Position numbers and translations under genes: made by a program. Shown here one piece after another: positions 44,143 to 54,869 of a DNA stretch of 64,000 nt. The DNA is from Schistocerca nitens (taxonomy: Eukaryota; Arthropoda; Insecta; Orthoptera; Acrididae). The notes under the pieces are model-generated. The model was given only the letters and a program-made list of their open reading frames with translations. It ran no database searches and had not been told where the DNA came from. The DNA is taken from the NCBI RefSeq assembly GCF_023898315.1, contig NC_064616.1, forward strand, positions 711,169,389-711,233,388, given 5' to 3'. Numbering within the stretch: the first letter of the stretch is position 1; each line of letters starts with the position of its first letter.

Positions 44143-45105
44143 TTAGGTTGGTGCGTAAGTTCGTAGCGCTTTTGTTTCTCTTGTTGGTATTCCGGTTGCT
44201 ATGGCTGTATTTATCGATGATCATTTTTTATTTGTAGTGCACTGTTGCTTATGAGTTTACATTGTCATTTTGTCATTTGGAGATAGTGAGTGAAGCTGTG
44301 AACACGAGAAAATACAGTGCCAAGTGGAGAAACCGGAAAATTTCCGACATATTCTTCTGTTCAGTAGAGGGGTTACAGTAGCGACGACAGCCAGAAACAT
44401 TTGCGCCGTGTATGGGGATAATGCCATTGGACAGAGCACGGCAAGAAAATGGTTTTCTCGATTTAAGGAAGATCATTTTGTCATTAGTGACTCCACGTTC
44501 ACGAAGACCTTCAGGGTTCAATGAAGATCGTTTAAACACATTAATCCACAATACTGCATGGCGGTGCGCTCGATAACTCGAAAATGTGATGAACTGTGAT
44601 CAGTCCACCAACGTGCAACATTTGCATACGATGCGAAAGGTTCAGAAACGGGTGTATGGGTACCTCAACCTCGAAGCCAAAATCAAGAAAATCAGCGGGT
44701 GGCCATGATGTGCATTTCTGCTTGCTCGTCATTGATTGGCTCGTGAACAACACCAAGCATTCGTAACCTGTGTTGTTACTGGTGACGAGACTGGTGTCTT
44801 TATTCTAACATAAGGAAAAGTAAAGAATGTTGAAATGTGTGTGGATTCCTAAGGGACCAAAACTGCTAAGGTCATCGGTCTCTAGACTTACACACTACTT
44901 AAACTAACTTACGCTAAGAACAACACACATACCCATGCCAGAGGAAGGACTCGAACCGGCGGGAGGGGCCGCGCAGTCCGTGACATGGCGCCTCAAACCG
45001 CGCGGCAAGAAAGGAATCGTTGAGCCCAAACAAAGCAGCAACTCGCAGTACAAAAGCCTGCGCACATCCACGAAAGATGATGAAACGCATGATTTCCGCC
45101 ATATG
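44143..45105 (+). pseudogene. Mariner-type transposase relic interrupted by a SINE
   Basis: It starts right after a TA at 44141-44142 with an end-like TTAGGTTGGTGCGTAAGTTC. The N-terminal HTH region survives as RGVTVATTARNICAVYGDNA and STARKWFSRFKEDHF. After frameshifts come VWVPQPRSQNQ and a VVTGDETG remnant of the first catalytic block. A SINE (44832-45005) interrupts the sequence; past it KESLSPNKAATRSTKA continues the transposase (compare LSPNK in mariners). No 3' end was seen. Confidence 0.8.
44832..45005 (-). mobile_element. SINE family 2
   Basis: A family 2 SINE in minus orientation (tail complement AATGTGTGTGGATTCC, B box in ACTCGAACC on the plus strand). Flanks AAAGAATGTTGA and AAAGGAATCGTTGA look like a decayed target duplication. 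It is nested in the mariner relic. Confidence 0.85.
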
Positions 45106-46009
45106 TTGAAACATTCAGATCTCATAGAGGATGAAAACTTTACGCAAAAACTTCGTCGACTCTTGGTTATATTGCTCCACAGTTCCGAATTTGAAAGCTG
45201 CGTCTGTCTGCAGTCCACCGTCAATAATAGAGGCAACCATTGAACCACAAATTCGTTCTTTACCAACTTACCGTGTAAAATATTGATTTCCATTCCCACC
45301 AACACACCTATTTCGGCTACTTCGCGCACTTTCCCTAGACGATCAGCGAGAATCGTCTCATAGACTTTTACGGTTACTTCGGTGAACCACATCGAGGGGC
45401 TATCAGAAACGTATGTTCATTTAAGCCCGTTGAAGGTTAAATCAATATCTAGCTAGTGTCTTTAATGGCGAAGGATCACCATAAGCAGTATTTAATTTCG
45501 CTTGTGTCTCGACCCATGTTTTCCGGGCTGTAAACATACGGCAAATAACTGAGCGATATTGCACTTCATCTCTGTGAAAACAACATGGCCTAACAAATTG
45601 AAATATCTGCCACAGCCAGACTAACGAATGAATTTGCGTCTTTACTGTTTTAGCGTCTTCCTACATGTGACGGCACATGATCGGAAAACCTAGAAGGCCT
45701 ACATAAGCTATCGCTACCTATTAGCACCAACTTGCTTTAGCAACATCTGTCTTACTGAGCCACTGTCGTGTATGGGCAGTGACTTCTCCCTTGCTTCATT
45801 TGCGTAAATGGTGGGAGGCTACATAAATACTGAAATCAGCTACCTTCCTACGCGCAATCACGAACAGTACATGCAAATGACGGGCGTGGACCTAGATTTA
45901 GATCACGTTCCCTGCAACGACCACCTATCTAAAAGGATGTGGAACTCCATGTGAGAGATAGAGGCATTTCGGAAAAATGTGGAATGATGAAGTCTACATA
46001 GAATTTCGT
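45106..46009. other. No recognised feature
   Basis: No motif was recognised. A minus frame to 45392 is antisense to the SINE and mariner relic. Confidence 0.3.
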
Positions 46010-46092
46010 AGACGACGACGACGACGACGACGACCACCACCACCACCACGACCACCATCACGACCACCACCACCACGACCACCACCACCACA
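46010..46092. repeat. (GAC)n/(CAC)n trinucleotide repeat
   Basis: An imperfect array of GAC then CAC/ACC units. The poly-Val minus-strand frame across it is an artefact. Confidence 0.95.
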
Positions 46093-46190
46093 GAGAAACA
46101 CTGTTTTCCAGTGCAGTTAATGCTTCGCTTTAACTGAGATATTGAATCTTCCCAGATTATCTCAGCATTCGTCATTTATTACGTAGCTTT

Positions 46191-46622
46191 GTGTAGGGTA
46201 TCCCAGCAGAAATGGACAGTATTCAGGGACATGACAGGAACGAGCCTTCGAAGCAAAATGGTCTCTCAAAGATGGACTATAGAAGGCATACCTTAAGAGC
46301 TATTAGCACTTGTTCGTTAGAAGAGATGTATTTCACCGTTGCGAAGATGAACAAATGCTCATAGCTCTTGAAGTATGCACTTTAGATCTCATGTTTACTG
46401 GTCACTGTTTTCTTTTGTTTTCCATTCTACCACATCTCAAAATATGGAAAGCAAAGAGCTTGCAGTAGAAGACATTGGTTTCACAATATCGTTAAGGTAG
46501 ACGTTGCTCAAAGCTCTTCAGGTATGCATTTTAGAGCCCACGTTTACTAGACTTCTTTGGTTCGAATGATTGTTCCTGCCACATTCTTGAATACTGAACA
46601 TTCCTCCTGGACACCCTGTGTA
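46191..46622. repeat. Palindromic MITE with duplicated arm
   Basis: The left end is TGTAGGGTATCCCAG, and the right end read on the minus strand is CACAGGGTGTCCAG. The left arm (46191-46316) is inverted to the right end (about 46500-46622). A further piece at 46352-46425 is a direct repeat of 46505-46570 (sharing AGCTCTT.A.GTATGCA.TTTAGA). So one arm is duplicated within the palindrome. No coding capacity. Confidence 0.75.
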
Positions 46623-47573
46623 GTTCTCCCTTCGACAAGGTAACCTGTTGCGCACACTAAATGCTGTATCTTTTTAAATCGAGGAATATGCATACTTTTC
46701 TAGTCGGTATGTCAATAGAAAATAAAATCCACTAAATATGACAGACGTTGAGGACTGTAGTGACGTATATGAATAAGAGGTAGCTCATAAATTAGAAGCT
46801 AACGGATAAACGATATTCTTACATTGCCAAAGAAGACAGTACAGCTGGTACGCTTTTGTGATCTCTTCACTTACTTGACGTATTACGTGTGTTGGATGGG
46901 ACAAAAACTGGATAACGCACTCAGTTATATGAGTCGTTAATCGTTGTAATACTGATTGACAGGCATAATGTGAACTCTGTCACCTAATATGTAACGCTAG
47001 TTGTAAGTAACGACCTGACATTTGTGTATCGGCTAATCGTCGGAAAAGCATTCCAAAACAATGGGAACACTGTGTGTGCAGCTGTGGTCCATCCGTGCCT
47101 GAGCGATACTCTTATCTCAAACGACAAAAAACGGCATGTAGATGATAGTGTTGGTAATAAATGTATGCAGCGATACAGTGAGTTAGGGGAAATAAGAAAC
47201 ACGTGTGTAGAAGCAGAAACAGCCAATGAATTGCTAATCGTGTTCTGACAAACATTTTCGACTCCTGAAATAAGATGTTTAGCTTTCTTGTCGTATCTCT
47301 GTCACAGCAAAGAGGCAGCGAAGAGTATAGGGAAAATGCTTTTTTGTTCACTGTGATGCAACTGAACACGATACGATTGAGACAACGGGCCATATATCAT
47401 TTAAGCCAGTCGTCTTCCTCGTTTCTTGTTCTGTAGCTGAAACAACGTTGAAAGCAGCGAAAATATTCTCAACACTTTGTATGTGATAATGATCGAAAAC
47501 TGTATGTGGTGATTTGCATTTAGCCTTAATTCTTAAATATTATTTCAGGGAAAGATGTGAATAATGTTGACCT
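46623..47573. other. No recognised feature
   Basis: Short frames without motifs. Confidence 0.3.
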
Positions 47574-48010
47574 CGTTGATGACACTTCGCTTGACTTCCG
47601 AAAAGCATCCAGTAAAGTTCCACATTACGTCCTAGAAAGCAAAATACTTTTCTTTAATGGAATATGGGGCCTAGTGCAACATTAGCGTGACGATTGTTTA
47701 GGAAACAGAAGTCAGTGCGTCGACCTCAGCTGGGATACATCGTCAGAAGAGTGTTATATCGGGCGTGTCTCACGAGTGTGTGTGATAGGACGGTTATTAT
47801 TCACGAGGTACACAAATGACGCGGTAGATAACGTTAGTAGCTATCTCATGCTGTTCTCAGACGACAGTGCGGTTTACGCGGAAGTTGCATCATTAGAAAA
47901 TTGACGTGAAATGTAGACCTGCAGATGACTGATGTTCGGTTCAGAGCCTGGTAGCGGACCGTTAACGTAAGCGAATTCAGTTTAGTATCCTAAATAACGA
48001 AGAGACCGGG
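47574..48010 (+). pseudogene. CR1-like LINE reverse-transcriptase relic
   Basis: The plus strand carries DDTSLDFRKASSKVPHYVL (compare FLDFRKAFDTVPHLRL) and then LFTRYTNDAVDNVSSYLMLF followed by SDDSAVYAEVAS (compare LFTIYINDLVDNIGSSVRLF and ADDTVVYKKVAS). These are RT motif A and the region through motif C. FADD has become FSDD. Frame changes and truncation at both ends make it a fossil. Confidence 0.8.
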
Positions 48011-48149
48011 TATTGTTTAGTTTCACCATCGCTTGACCTTGGAATAAGTCACAACAGTAAATATGTATGAAAAGGATCCCGAACGTGTTTGTTGCCAATG
48101 TAAGCTATTTGTTAGACACAGTTAATAATATGAGTGGTGTTCAAAAGAA

Positions 48150-48670
48150 AAGGTATGAAAGAACACTGTGGTTATAACTGAAATCTTTATTCAGAAGTAA
48201 TCAGCAGAAACCCGAGCACATCTCTCTCACTGTTTTTTGAGCCGAAAGATTCCCTGTTCCCAGGATTTCTGTGGATGTGACGGGAGCCAGTCGTCCATTT
48301 TGCCCTTCAGTTGGTCGTCTGAGTTTAAGCGTTTCCCTTTGAGATGTTTTTTTAGCGGACCAAACACATGGAAGTCATAGGACGACATGTCCGGGCCGTA
48401 GGGCAGATCCTCAAGTTGCTCCCACTTGAACTTGGTCATTACGCTTTATGTGACCTCGGAGACGTGTGGACACACGTTATCGTGGAGCAGTATCACTCCC
48501 AGGCCGTTTGTTCTTAGTCTACAGAGTTTTCACAGTGCACGTCACTATTAATGGTTTTTCCGTGCTCCAGAAACTCGGTGAGCATCAGACCTCGGACGTC
48601 GAAAAATACGGCGATCATCACCTCGCCCGCTGAATTTCTTAGGGACGCGCCGGACACTAGTTTCGCATCT
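48150..48670 (-). pseudogene. Mariner-like transposase C-terminal relic
   Basis: 48227-48439 (minus) reads TKFKWEQLEDLPYGPDMSSY followed by DFHVFGPLKKHLKGKRLNSD. This matches the PPYSPDLxPxDxHxFxxLK block around the third catalytic Asp of mariner transposases. Upstream pieces include GEVMIAVFFDVRG and EFLEHGKTI, typical of the middle region. Stops and frameshifts separate them. No target duplication or paired ends were identified. Confidence 0.78.
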
Positions 48671-48785
48671 CTAGATGACACACTACTTTATCCCAAAGTG
48701 GCGCATGAAAATTTCAATTGGTTTGGTTGTTGCGATGTCTCGTATCTTTTCATTTCAGCATTTCTTACACATATCATGCACAAAA

Positions 48786-49112
48786 AAGTTCGATTTTAAC
48801 TCTGCAGCGGAGTGTGTGCCGTTCTGAAACTTCCTGGTGGACTAAAACTGTGTGCCAGACAGGGACTCGAACCTGCGACGTCTGCCTTCACGAGCAAGTG
48901 CTTTACCGGCTATTTTATAATTAAAATATTTTATTGTACTGATAAAATACTACGAATTACAATGTTTTACAACTGCTCATAAGTAAAGCTGTGAGACCGG
49001 GCGTGAGTCGTGCTTCGGTAGCTCAGATGGTAGAGCGCTTGCCCGCGAAAGGCAAAGGTCCCGAGTTCGAGTCTCGGTCGGGCACACAGTTTTAATCTGC
49101 CAGGAAGTTTCA
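48786..49112. mobile_element. tRNA-like head-to-head foldback element
   Basis: The left part (about 48800-48915) carries an antisense tRNA-like segment (GGGACTCGAACCTGCGACGT, GAGCAAGTGCTTTACCGGC). The right part (49009-49112) carries a sense copy ending CAGTTTTAATCTGCCAGGAAG. The outer sequences GAAACTTCCTGG and CCAGGAAGTTTC are inverted. A roughly 90-bp AT-rich spacer lies between. Related to the compact hairpin at 58089. Confidence 0.75.
49014..49089 (+). tRNA. tRNA-like sequence, repeat-derived, probably not functional
   Basis: It has a D-arm-like GGTAGCTCAGATGGTAGAGC, a 5-bp anticodon-like stem TTGCC...GGCAA with a CGCGAAA loop, and a T-arm CCGAGTTCGAGTCTCGG. The acceptor stem (TGCTTCG with TCGGGCA) has several wobbles and a mismatch, and position 33 is not U. 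Repeat context indicates a tRNA-derived mobile sequence rather than a tRNA gene. Confidence 0.5.
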
Positions 49113-49310
49113 ATCATCAATATAGCCATCAAATTATTTACGTTTTGGAGGGAATCCAACGAATCCGAGCACTACTTCTGACCTGCCTTCACAGGCTCAC
49201 AATGCCGGTAGCTCTTCTATTACCTTCGATGCAGGAGAACTACTGTGACTGTGGGATGGCAGCAGAATGGGGTACTGGCGGAAGTGAAGCAGTGAGGGCA
49301 GCTGACAAGT

Positions 49311-49395
49311 CGTGCCTGGATAGCTCGGTCGGTAGAGTACTTGCCCATGAGAGGCAAAGGTACCATATTCGAGTAACGGTTTTAATCTAGTAGTG
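49311..49395 (+). repeat. Decayed copy of the tRNA-like repeat
   Basis: GTCGTGCCTGGATAGCTCGG, GTAGAGTACTTGCCCATGAG and GGCAAAGGTACC match the right part of the preceding foldback with many changes. The T-arm is broken. Confidence 0.7.
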
Positions 49396-49593
49396 TGTCA
49401 CAAAAAATTAATTCAAAAACTGCAGTTTTAGCAATCAGACGTACCTGTTCCCATACGTACGTGAAATATGTACTACTATATAAAGACAATGCGTTGTTTA
49501 ACGTTGTTACCAAAAATTTCGTGTAGTTCTTGACCGATTTTCTTAAAATATTCACACGATTCTCTGATAAACATCCGGAGGGACAATAGCTAT

Positions 49594-49790
49594 ATGGCTC
49601 AAATGGCTCTGAGCACTATGGGACTCAACTTCTGAAGTCATTAGTCCCCTAGAACTTAGAACTAGTTAAACCTAACTAACCTAAGGACATCACATACACC
49701 CATGCCCGAGGCAGGATTCGAACCTACGACCGTAGCGGTCTTGCGGTTCCAGACTCCAGCGCCTAGAACCGCACGGCCACTTCGACCGGC
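49594..49790 (-). mobile_element. tRNA-headed SINE, family 1
   Basis: A complete family 1 SINE in minus orientation with a perfect 12-bp target duplication, GACAATAGCTAT, at 49582-49593 and 49791-49802. Confidence 0.95.
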
Positions 49791-49933
49791 GACAATAGCT
49801 ATTTAACTTTCTAATATATATGGCAAATAAGTATATACATACTATATAAAGGAGAAATTTTTTTAGCAAAAATCTCTAATCTTTCTTGACCCATTTACAT
49901 CAAATTTTTAAACGACACTGTAATAAAAACTCC

Positions 49934-49934
<1 letters not shown>

Positions 49935-49964
<30 letters not shown>
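49935..49964. repeat. (AC)n microsatellite
   Basis: An AC run of about 30 bases. Confidence 0.95.
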
Positions 49965-49967
<3 letters not shown>

Positions 49968-51476
49968 GTTAGCAGAAATCTGGAAACGTCGGTGACAGAC
50001 TGACTTCAGATTTTTACTGGACATAAGTTATATGTATATTAATTTAAGCAAGAAGTTGCAGGTTTTCTGTTAAACCAGCTGCAAGATAGATAGTGCTGTG
50101 CGTTTTCGTTTTCTTTCTCACACTCTGTTTAACTACGATAGCATGTCATTTAAACCATTAGACAAATTGTTTCTCCCATATATATTCTTATTTCTTTCCC
50201 CTTATACATAATTTTAAACAAAAACTGTATGCACAACAGTGTGATATTTTGTTTTATTCCTCGCTGTCGATTTTAACAGAATTGAGGAAAGCTGTTTTTA
50301 TGACTTATCGGCTTAGGATCAGAATCCGATGCTTTGTAAAATATTGTCATTGAAACTATTAGCCTCTCCAGATCCAGTAGCAGGGGAGATCTCTCTTACT
50401 CCATACTTCAATCATCCCAACCGATTTACCCATTCGTTTTCAGCGACTTCAGTTCCCAATTAAGGTTTCGTTTACTGTAACAATAAACAAGATTCAGAGT
50501 GAGAAGGAGGGAGGAGAGGAACTGGACAGACGGGGAGGGGGAGAATCAGGTCGTGTAACCAGTCCCATACATATTTTTCAATTGCGAAGCATTGTCTGGT
50601 TCCTAGTAAGTAATAAGTTAGTAATACATTCTCTAAAGGATAAATATTGTCAGATTCGAAAGAAGCGGTAAGTGGCAGAGCAGAAACCAAACATGAACCA
50701 GGCATCGAACCCAAGATTCTTTGGTTAGTAATCTGGTACTTACACAATGAGCCACAGTGGTTTACTTGTAGCAAAAATCGTAGTTTGGTTCTACATGTGA
50801 GCGTAACGTTTCTCTTTCTTCATTGGCTAGCTTTATATAGATTTGGCTTTCCTGAATGATTTATGAAAATACTGGCTCGAATTGTTATTAGAACATCGTG
50901 TTCTGTGTGCCTTTAATATGTAACAAAATGTATAGAATGCATTGGACTGAATCTTTAGTTATTTTGTGAATGTTGCAGTATATATTATATCATAAAGTAT
51001 CTTTTAATACAGTCGCAGCCCTCAAATAATATAGATAAATTTAAGAAACTTCATTGTTTGAAGGCTGACTGTGTGCATGATGTTCGGAGCCAATGTCACA
51101 ACATATTCTATATAATATATAATATTTTGCGTATAGGAAAAGGGGATCGACCGAGGTTCCAATTTGAATTTCGATGAAACCGCTTCACTTAAATTGTTCA
51201 GTATCACAGGAGTGACACTAACAACTCAAAACATTTCATGGAACGTATAGAGGCGTGCCTGTGGAGAGGACACGGAGAGTAGACGAGTTCTCGTTGGGAA
51301 AAGATGGAGTCTTAAGCTTCCTACCTTAATGATACAATCGTGAATCTTTCACGGAATTAATTACAGATGAAACTAATTTTGATTCATAGGCTTTCGATAC
51401 AATATGTTGCCACCTAACAGAGCTTTTTCTGACTGTAGTGATACACTGATACTGCAGGAAGTGATTCACGTTCTGT
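49965..51476. other. AT-rich region without recognised gene
   Basis: Near 50700-50760, GGCATCGAACCCAAGATTC and a following stretch ending GAGCCACAGTGG recall an antisense tRNA-derived SINE head, but too little is preserved to call it. Confidence 0.3.
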
Positions 51477-51487
51477 TGAATTGGCTG

Positions 51488-51683
51488 CCGGCCGAAGTGG
51501 CCGCGCGGTTCTGGCGCTGCAGTCTGGATGCGCGAGACCGCTACGGTCGCAGGTTCGAATCCTGCCTCGGGCATGGATGTGTGTGATGTCCTTAGGTTAG
51601 TTAGGTTTAACTAGTTCTAAGTTCTAGGGGACTAATGACCTCAGCAGTTGAGTCCCATAGTGCTCAGAGCCATTTGAACCATT
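51488..51683 (+). mobile_element. tRNA-headed SINE, family 1
   Basis: A complete family 1 SINE with a perfect 11-bp target duplication, TGAATTGGCTG, at 51477-51487 and 51684-51694. Confidence 0.95.
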
Positions 51684-52039
51684 TGAATTGGCTGTCCGCA
51701 GTGCATCGCCGTGGCACAAGACCAGTTTGCTGTCTCCGCCAGGGTAATGTCTTCGTACACCGCCCGTCCAAAGATTTCCGAGATTGATTTTATTCCTGTT
51801 GCATAAGCGACATCAGAGCAGTAACTATGGTGTCAGCTTGAACTAACAACTGTAAACAGCAAATGGGCATTCGATCAGTCATTTGTAAGCAGTGTTAAGC
51901 AGTGGACGTGCGGTCGTAGTGTAGCAACGTTGTTGTGTCACAGATAGCTATGGAGAAACGTCTCAAAATGAAATGTTAAAGACATTCTCCCGAATGCTTT
52001 GAAGAAGATGAAATTATCTACAAAGTTTTTCCAGAACTC

Positions 52040-52345
52040 CTTCGCGCCCGAACAAAGACAGCAACGCTAGACGCCTTCCGCGACTTCATTGAAATGCAAA
52101 ACGCAGACAGTTCTTTTCTGGAAAAACTCATCACAGTTCACAGGACGTGGTGTATTAGTACGAACCTACCACAAAACGACAAAGAGCAGAAATTCACATA
52201 AAGGGCATTATTGGGATTCAAACCAATGTGGCGCGCGATTTGAACAACATTCCAAAGAAAGACTTCTTACAGTTTAACCTGCCTGTCCTGACCATTGTAC
52301 TCAAGCCAGGAGACTACGCAGAACACTTGAAGCATTATAACCACC
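52040..52345 (+). pseudogene. Mariner-like transposase relic with internal deletion
   Basis: FRDFIEMQNADSSFLEKLIT followed by VHRTWC resembles the DFL.RIITGDETW block, with GDE lost. Shortly after, TNVARDLNNIPKKDFLQF and a GDYAEH end resemble the mariner C-terminus (VxxxLxxIPKxDF ... GDYFE). The catalytic middle is missing. Confidence 0.5.
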
Positions 52346-52548
52346 ATTTTAACGTTTCTCTATTTTTTTTTATTAATCCAGCCTCGAAGCTATTTGGACT
52401 GACGGGGGTATTTGAGTGTCTTGGAAGACATTCACTGATGATGCCTGTTTCTTGGAAATGAGCCTCAGGCAGTGCTTTCTACATTCCTTTCGGAATATAT
52501 TCACAAAAACTTTAATATTATTCACATACAAATCCGGACTGCGTAACG

Positions 52549-52756
52549 TTCAAATGGCTCTGAGCACTATGGGACTTAACATCTATGGTAATCAGTCCCC
52601 TAGAACTTAGAACTACTTAAACGTAACTAACCTAAGGACAGCACACAACACCCAGTCATCACGAGGCAGAGAGAATCTCTGACCCCGCCGGGAATTGAAC
52701 CCGGGAACCCGGGCGTGGGAAGCGAGAACGCTACCGCACGACCACGAGCTGCGGAC
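52549..52756 (-). mobile_element. SINE with alternative tRNA head and family 1 tail
   Basis: The second copy of the composite seen at 21490. The head on the plus strand reads GGGAATTGAACCC and ACCGCACGACCACGAGCTGC, and the body and tail are family 1. A perfect 11-bp target duplication, ACTGCGTAACG, is at 52538-52548 and 52757-52767. Confidence 0.95.
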
Positions 52757-53013
52757 ACTGCGTAACGATTGGAAGCGGTATCATCAGATTAGTAGACTAT
52801 CAGTGATCCAACAAATGACAACACAAAACAGAAGAACAATGAAACATTACTCAGCAAGTTGGTGGAAGATTCATAGTTACATCTTTTTTTCAGAAATCGA
52901 CGAAGTGGAACGGCCTTACTTTAAGTTCAAGTATTTTCTTATTGTGGTACAAAATATACATTGGTGGCATCCAGATTGTGTGCGCTCCTTCACACAACGT
53001 GATAGCTCACTTA

Positions 53014-54155
53014 CGAAGTCTGTTCAAAAAATTCTGGAACATTCGTAATTTCGCGCCAATGTTGTGTTGGAGTGAAATGCAGTTGGTACCCCTGTTTGCG
53101 AATTTCGAGGCGGCAGAGTTAGAGTAGTAACGCGTCTGCATTAAATTTTGCACGAAACTCTAGTAAACTTTTACAGATACACAGCAAATGATGCAGGAAG
53201 CCTATAGTAGGAGTGCTTAAGCCGTACTCGGTGTTATGAATGGCTCACACGGTTTAAAAATGGCCAGACAGAACTTAAAGATGACCCTCGTTCAGGACGC
53301 CCTTCGACGACTACCGAGTACGCTTATCTCAGGAACGTCAACGAAATTGTGCGTGACAGTAGAAGATTGGCTGTTCGAGAGATTGCAGAAGAATGTAACA
53401 TTTCAGTTGGATCGTGTCATGAAATCCTGACACAGCGTCTTGGAATGCGTCGCGTTGCCGCCAAGTTCGTCCCACGGCTCATGAGTCAAGACCCGAAAGA
53501 CCTCCGCCTCGTAATCTGTGAAGAGATTTTGGATCGCGCAAATTAAAACGAGGTGTTCCTTAAGAGAATCATAACTGATGATGAGACGTGGGTCTACGGT
53601 TCTGATGCTGACACAAAGGTTCAATCTCGTCAAATGTCAAAGCCATACTGATAGTTTTCTTTGACTTCGAAGGGTTAGTTTATCATGAATTCGTGCCCAA
53701 GGGACAGACTGTTAATCAATGATACTACTGGGACGTGTTGCGACGGCTGTGAGAAAATGTGAGAAGGAAACGGACTAAAATGTGGCTAGAAAACTCGTGG
53801 CTCTTGCTTCACGATAACGCACCCGCACATTCATCCCTGTTGGTGCGCGACTATTGCACAAAAAACGAAATCACTGTGCCAGCTCCTGCGAATTATTTTT
53901 TATTTCCAAAGTTTAGAACCCCGTTGAAAGACCAAGATTTGCAACGATAGACGAGAAAAAAGAAAATTCACAGACGGCGCTTCACGCGATCCAGTAAGAG
54001 GCGTATCAAAACTGCTTCCGGAAGTGGAAACGGCGTTGGAAGCGGTGTATCAATTGTGGAGTAGAGTATTTTGAAGGAGACCATGGACAATAAGTAAAAG
54101 CTAATCGTAGAAAATATTTGTGGACGAAGTTCTGGAATTTTTTGACCAGACCTCG
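53014..54155 (+). pseudogene. Mariner element relic with both ends
   Basis: The inverted ends are GTCTGTTCAAAAAATTCTGG on the left (from 53018) and, on the minus strand at the right, GTCTGGTCAAAAAATTCCAG (to about 54151). A TA precedes the left end at 53012-53013. Pieces of the transposase read RRLAVREIAEECNISVGSCH (second HTH), EVFLKRIITDDETWVYGSD (first catalytic Asp region), VFFDFEGLVYHEFVPKGQT and NSWLLLHDNAPAHSSLLVRD (second Asp). The third Asp block is damaged (ANYFLFPKFRTPLKD). Multiple frameshifts and deletions; not functional. Confidence 0.88.
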
Positions 54156-54296
54156 TTTGTCTCGCAAGCTCGCGGTGGTAACTCCTCCGCCCTGTTTCGA
54201 GGTCTCGCTAATAAACTGGTTTGACTCTTATTGCTCTACGATTACACTCTACTTTTCTCCCCCGTTTTTTTCCCCCATCCAGAGTATGATATTGTA

Positions 54297-54537
54297 GCGA
54301 GCGAGGACTTGCAGTGGTAAGGACACTGAGTCACAATCTGGACAACATGGGCATTAGGTCGCCGTTCGGCCGTCCAGCTTATCTTTTTCCATGGTTTCTC
54401 TGAATCACTTAAGGCGATTGCTGATATGATTCCTCTTAATATGGCGTAGACGATTGTCCATCTCTTCCTTGTTCAGTACAAGCTTCTGCTACGTGTCTGT
54501 TGACCTCGTCGTCGGCGAGTTGTTAAACCCTAATCGT
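54297..54537 (+). mobile_element. SINE family 3 variant, old copy
   Basis: A degraded family 3-like SINE. The head is GAGCGAGGACTTGCAGTGG. The body retains GGTTTCTCTGAATCACTTAA, and the tail GACCTCGTCGTCGGCGAG leads to AAACCCTAATC. The same tail type is found inverted at 58386-58600. No clear target duplication. Confidence 0.7.
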
Positions 54538-54845
54538 GTTTATTTTTGACTAGTTTCGTATGCGTTACCCATATTCTGACATGTCTTTTCCAGTTGCATT
54601 AAACAATGAACCACGCGAGCCGTACGCGCTGCGAGACTCGTTAGAGTAACCTCTTTAATTCAACACACCAACTTTGCATCTGCTTAACCGAAAGCACGGA
54701 AGCCTCTGGGCGGGCCAAGTCACGGACGTGAAGGCAGTCAGGCAATATATTCATTATTCATTCGAGAATCTTAATACTGCAGAGAAAATCTGTTGTTTTT
54801 TGTGAGTAGTATGTTGAAAGGACAACAGAGCTGTGGCAGGAACCG

Positions 54846-54865
54846 CCCCCCCCCCCCCCCCCCCC
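54846..54865. repeat. C20 homopolymer
   Basis: Twenty consecutive C residues. The glycine-run minus frames across it are artefacts. Confidence 0.97.
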
Positions 54866-54869
54866 AAGC

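Noticed and set aside
45903..46175. 90-codon minus frame with poly-Val
   Set aside because: Generated by the GAC/CAC trinucleotide repeat.
49014..49089. Functional tRNA gene
   Set aside because: Acceptor-stem mismatch, no U at position 33, and repeated related sequences nearby point to a tRNA-derived repeat.
50690..50765. Antisense tRNA-derived SINE head
   Set aside because: Only a weak B-box-like and A-box-like match; no body, tail or target duplication.
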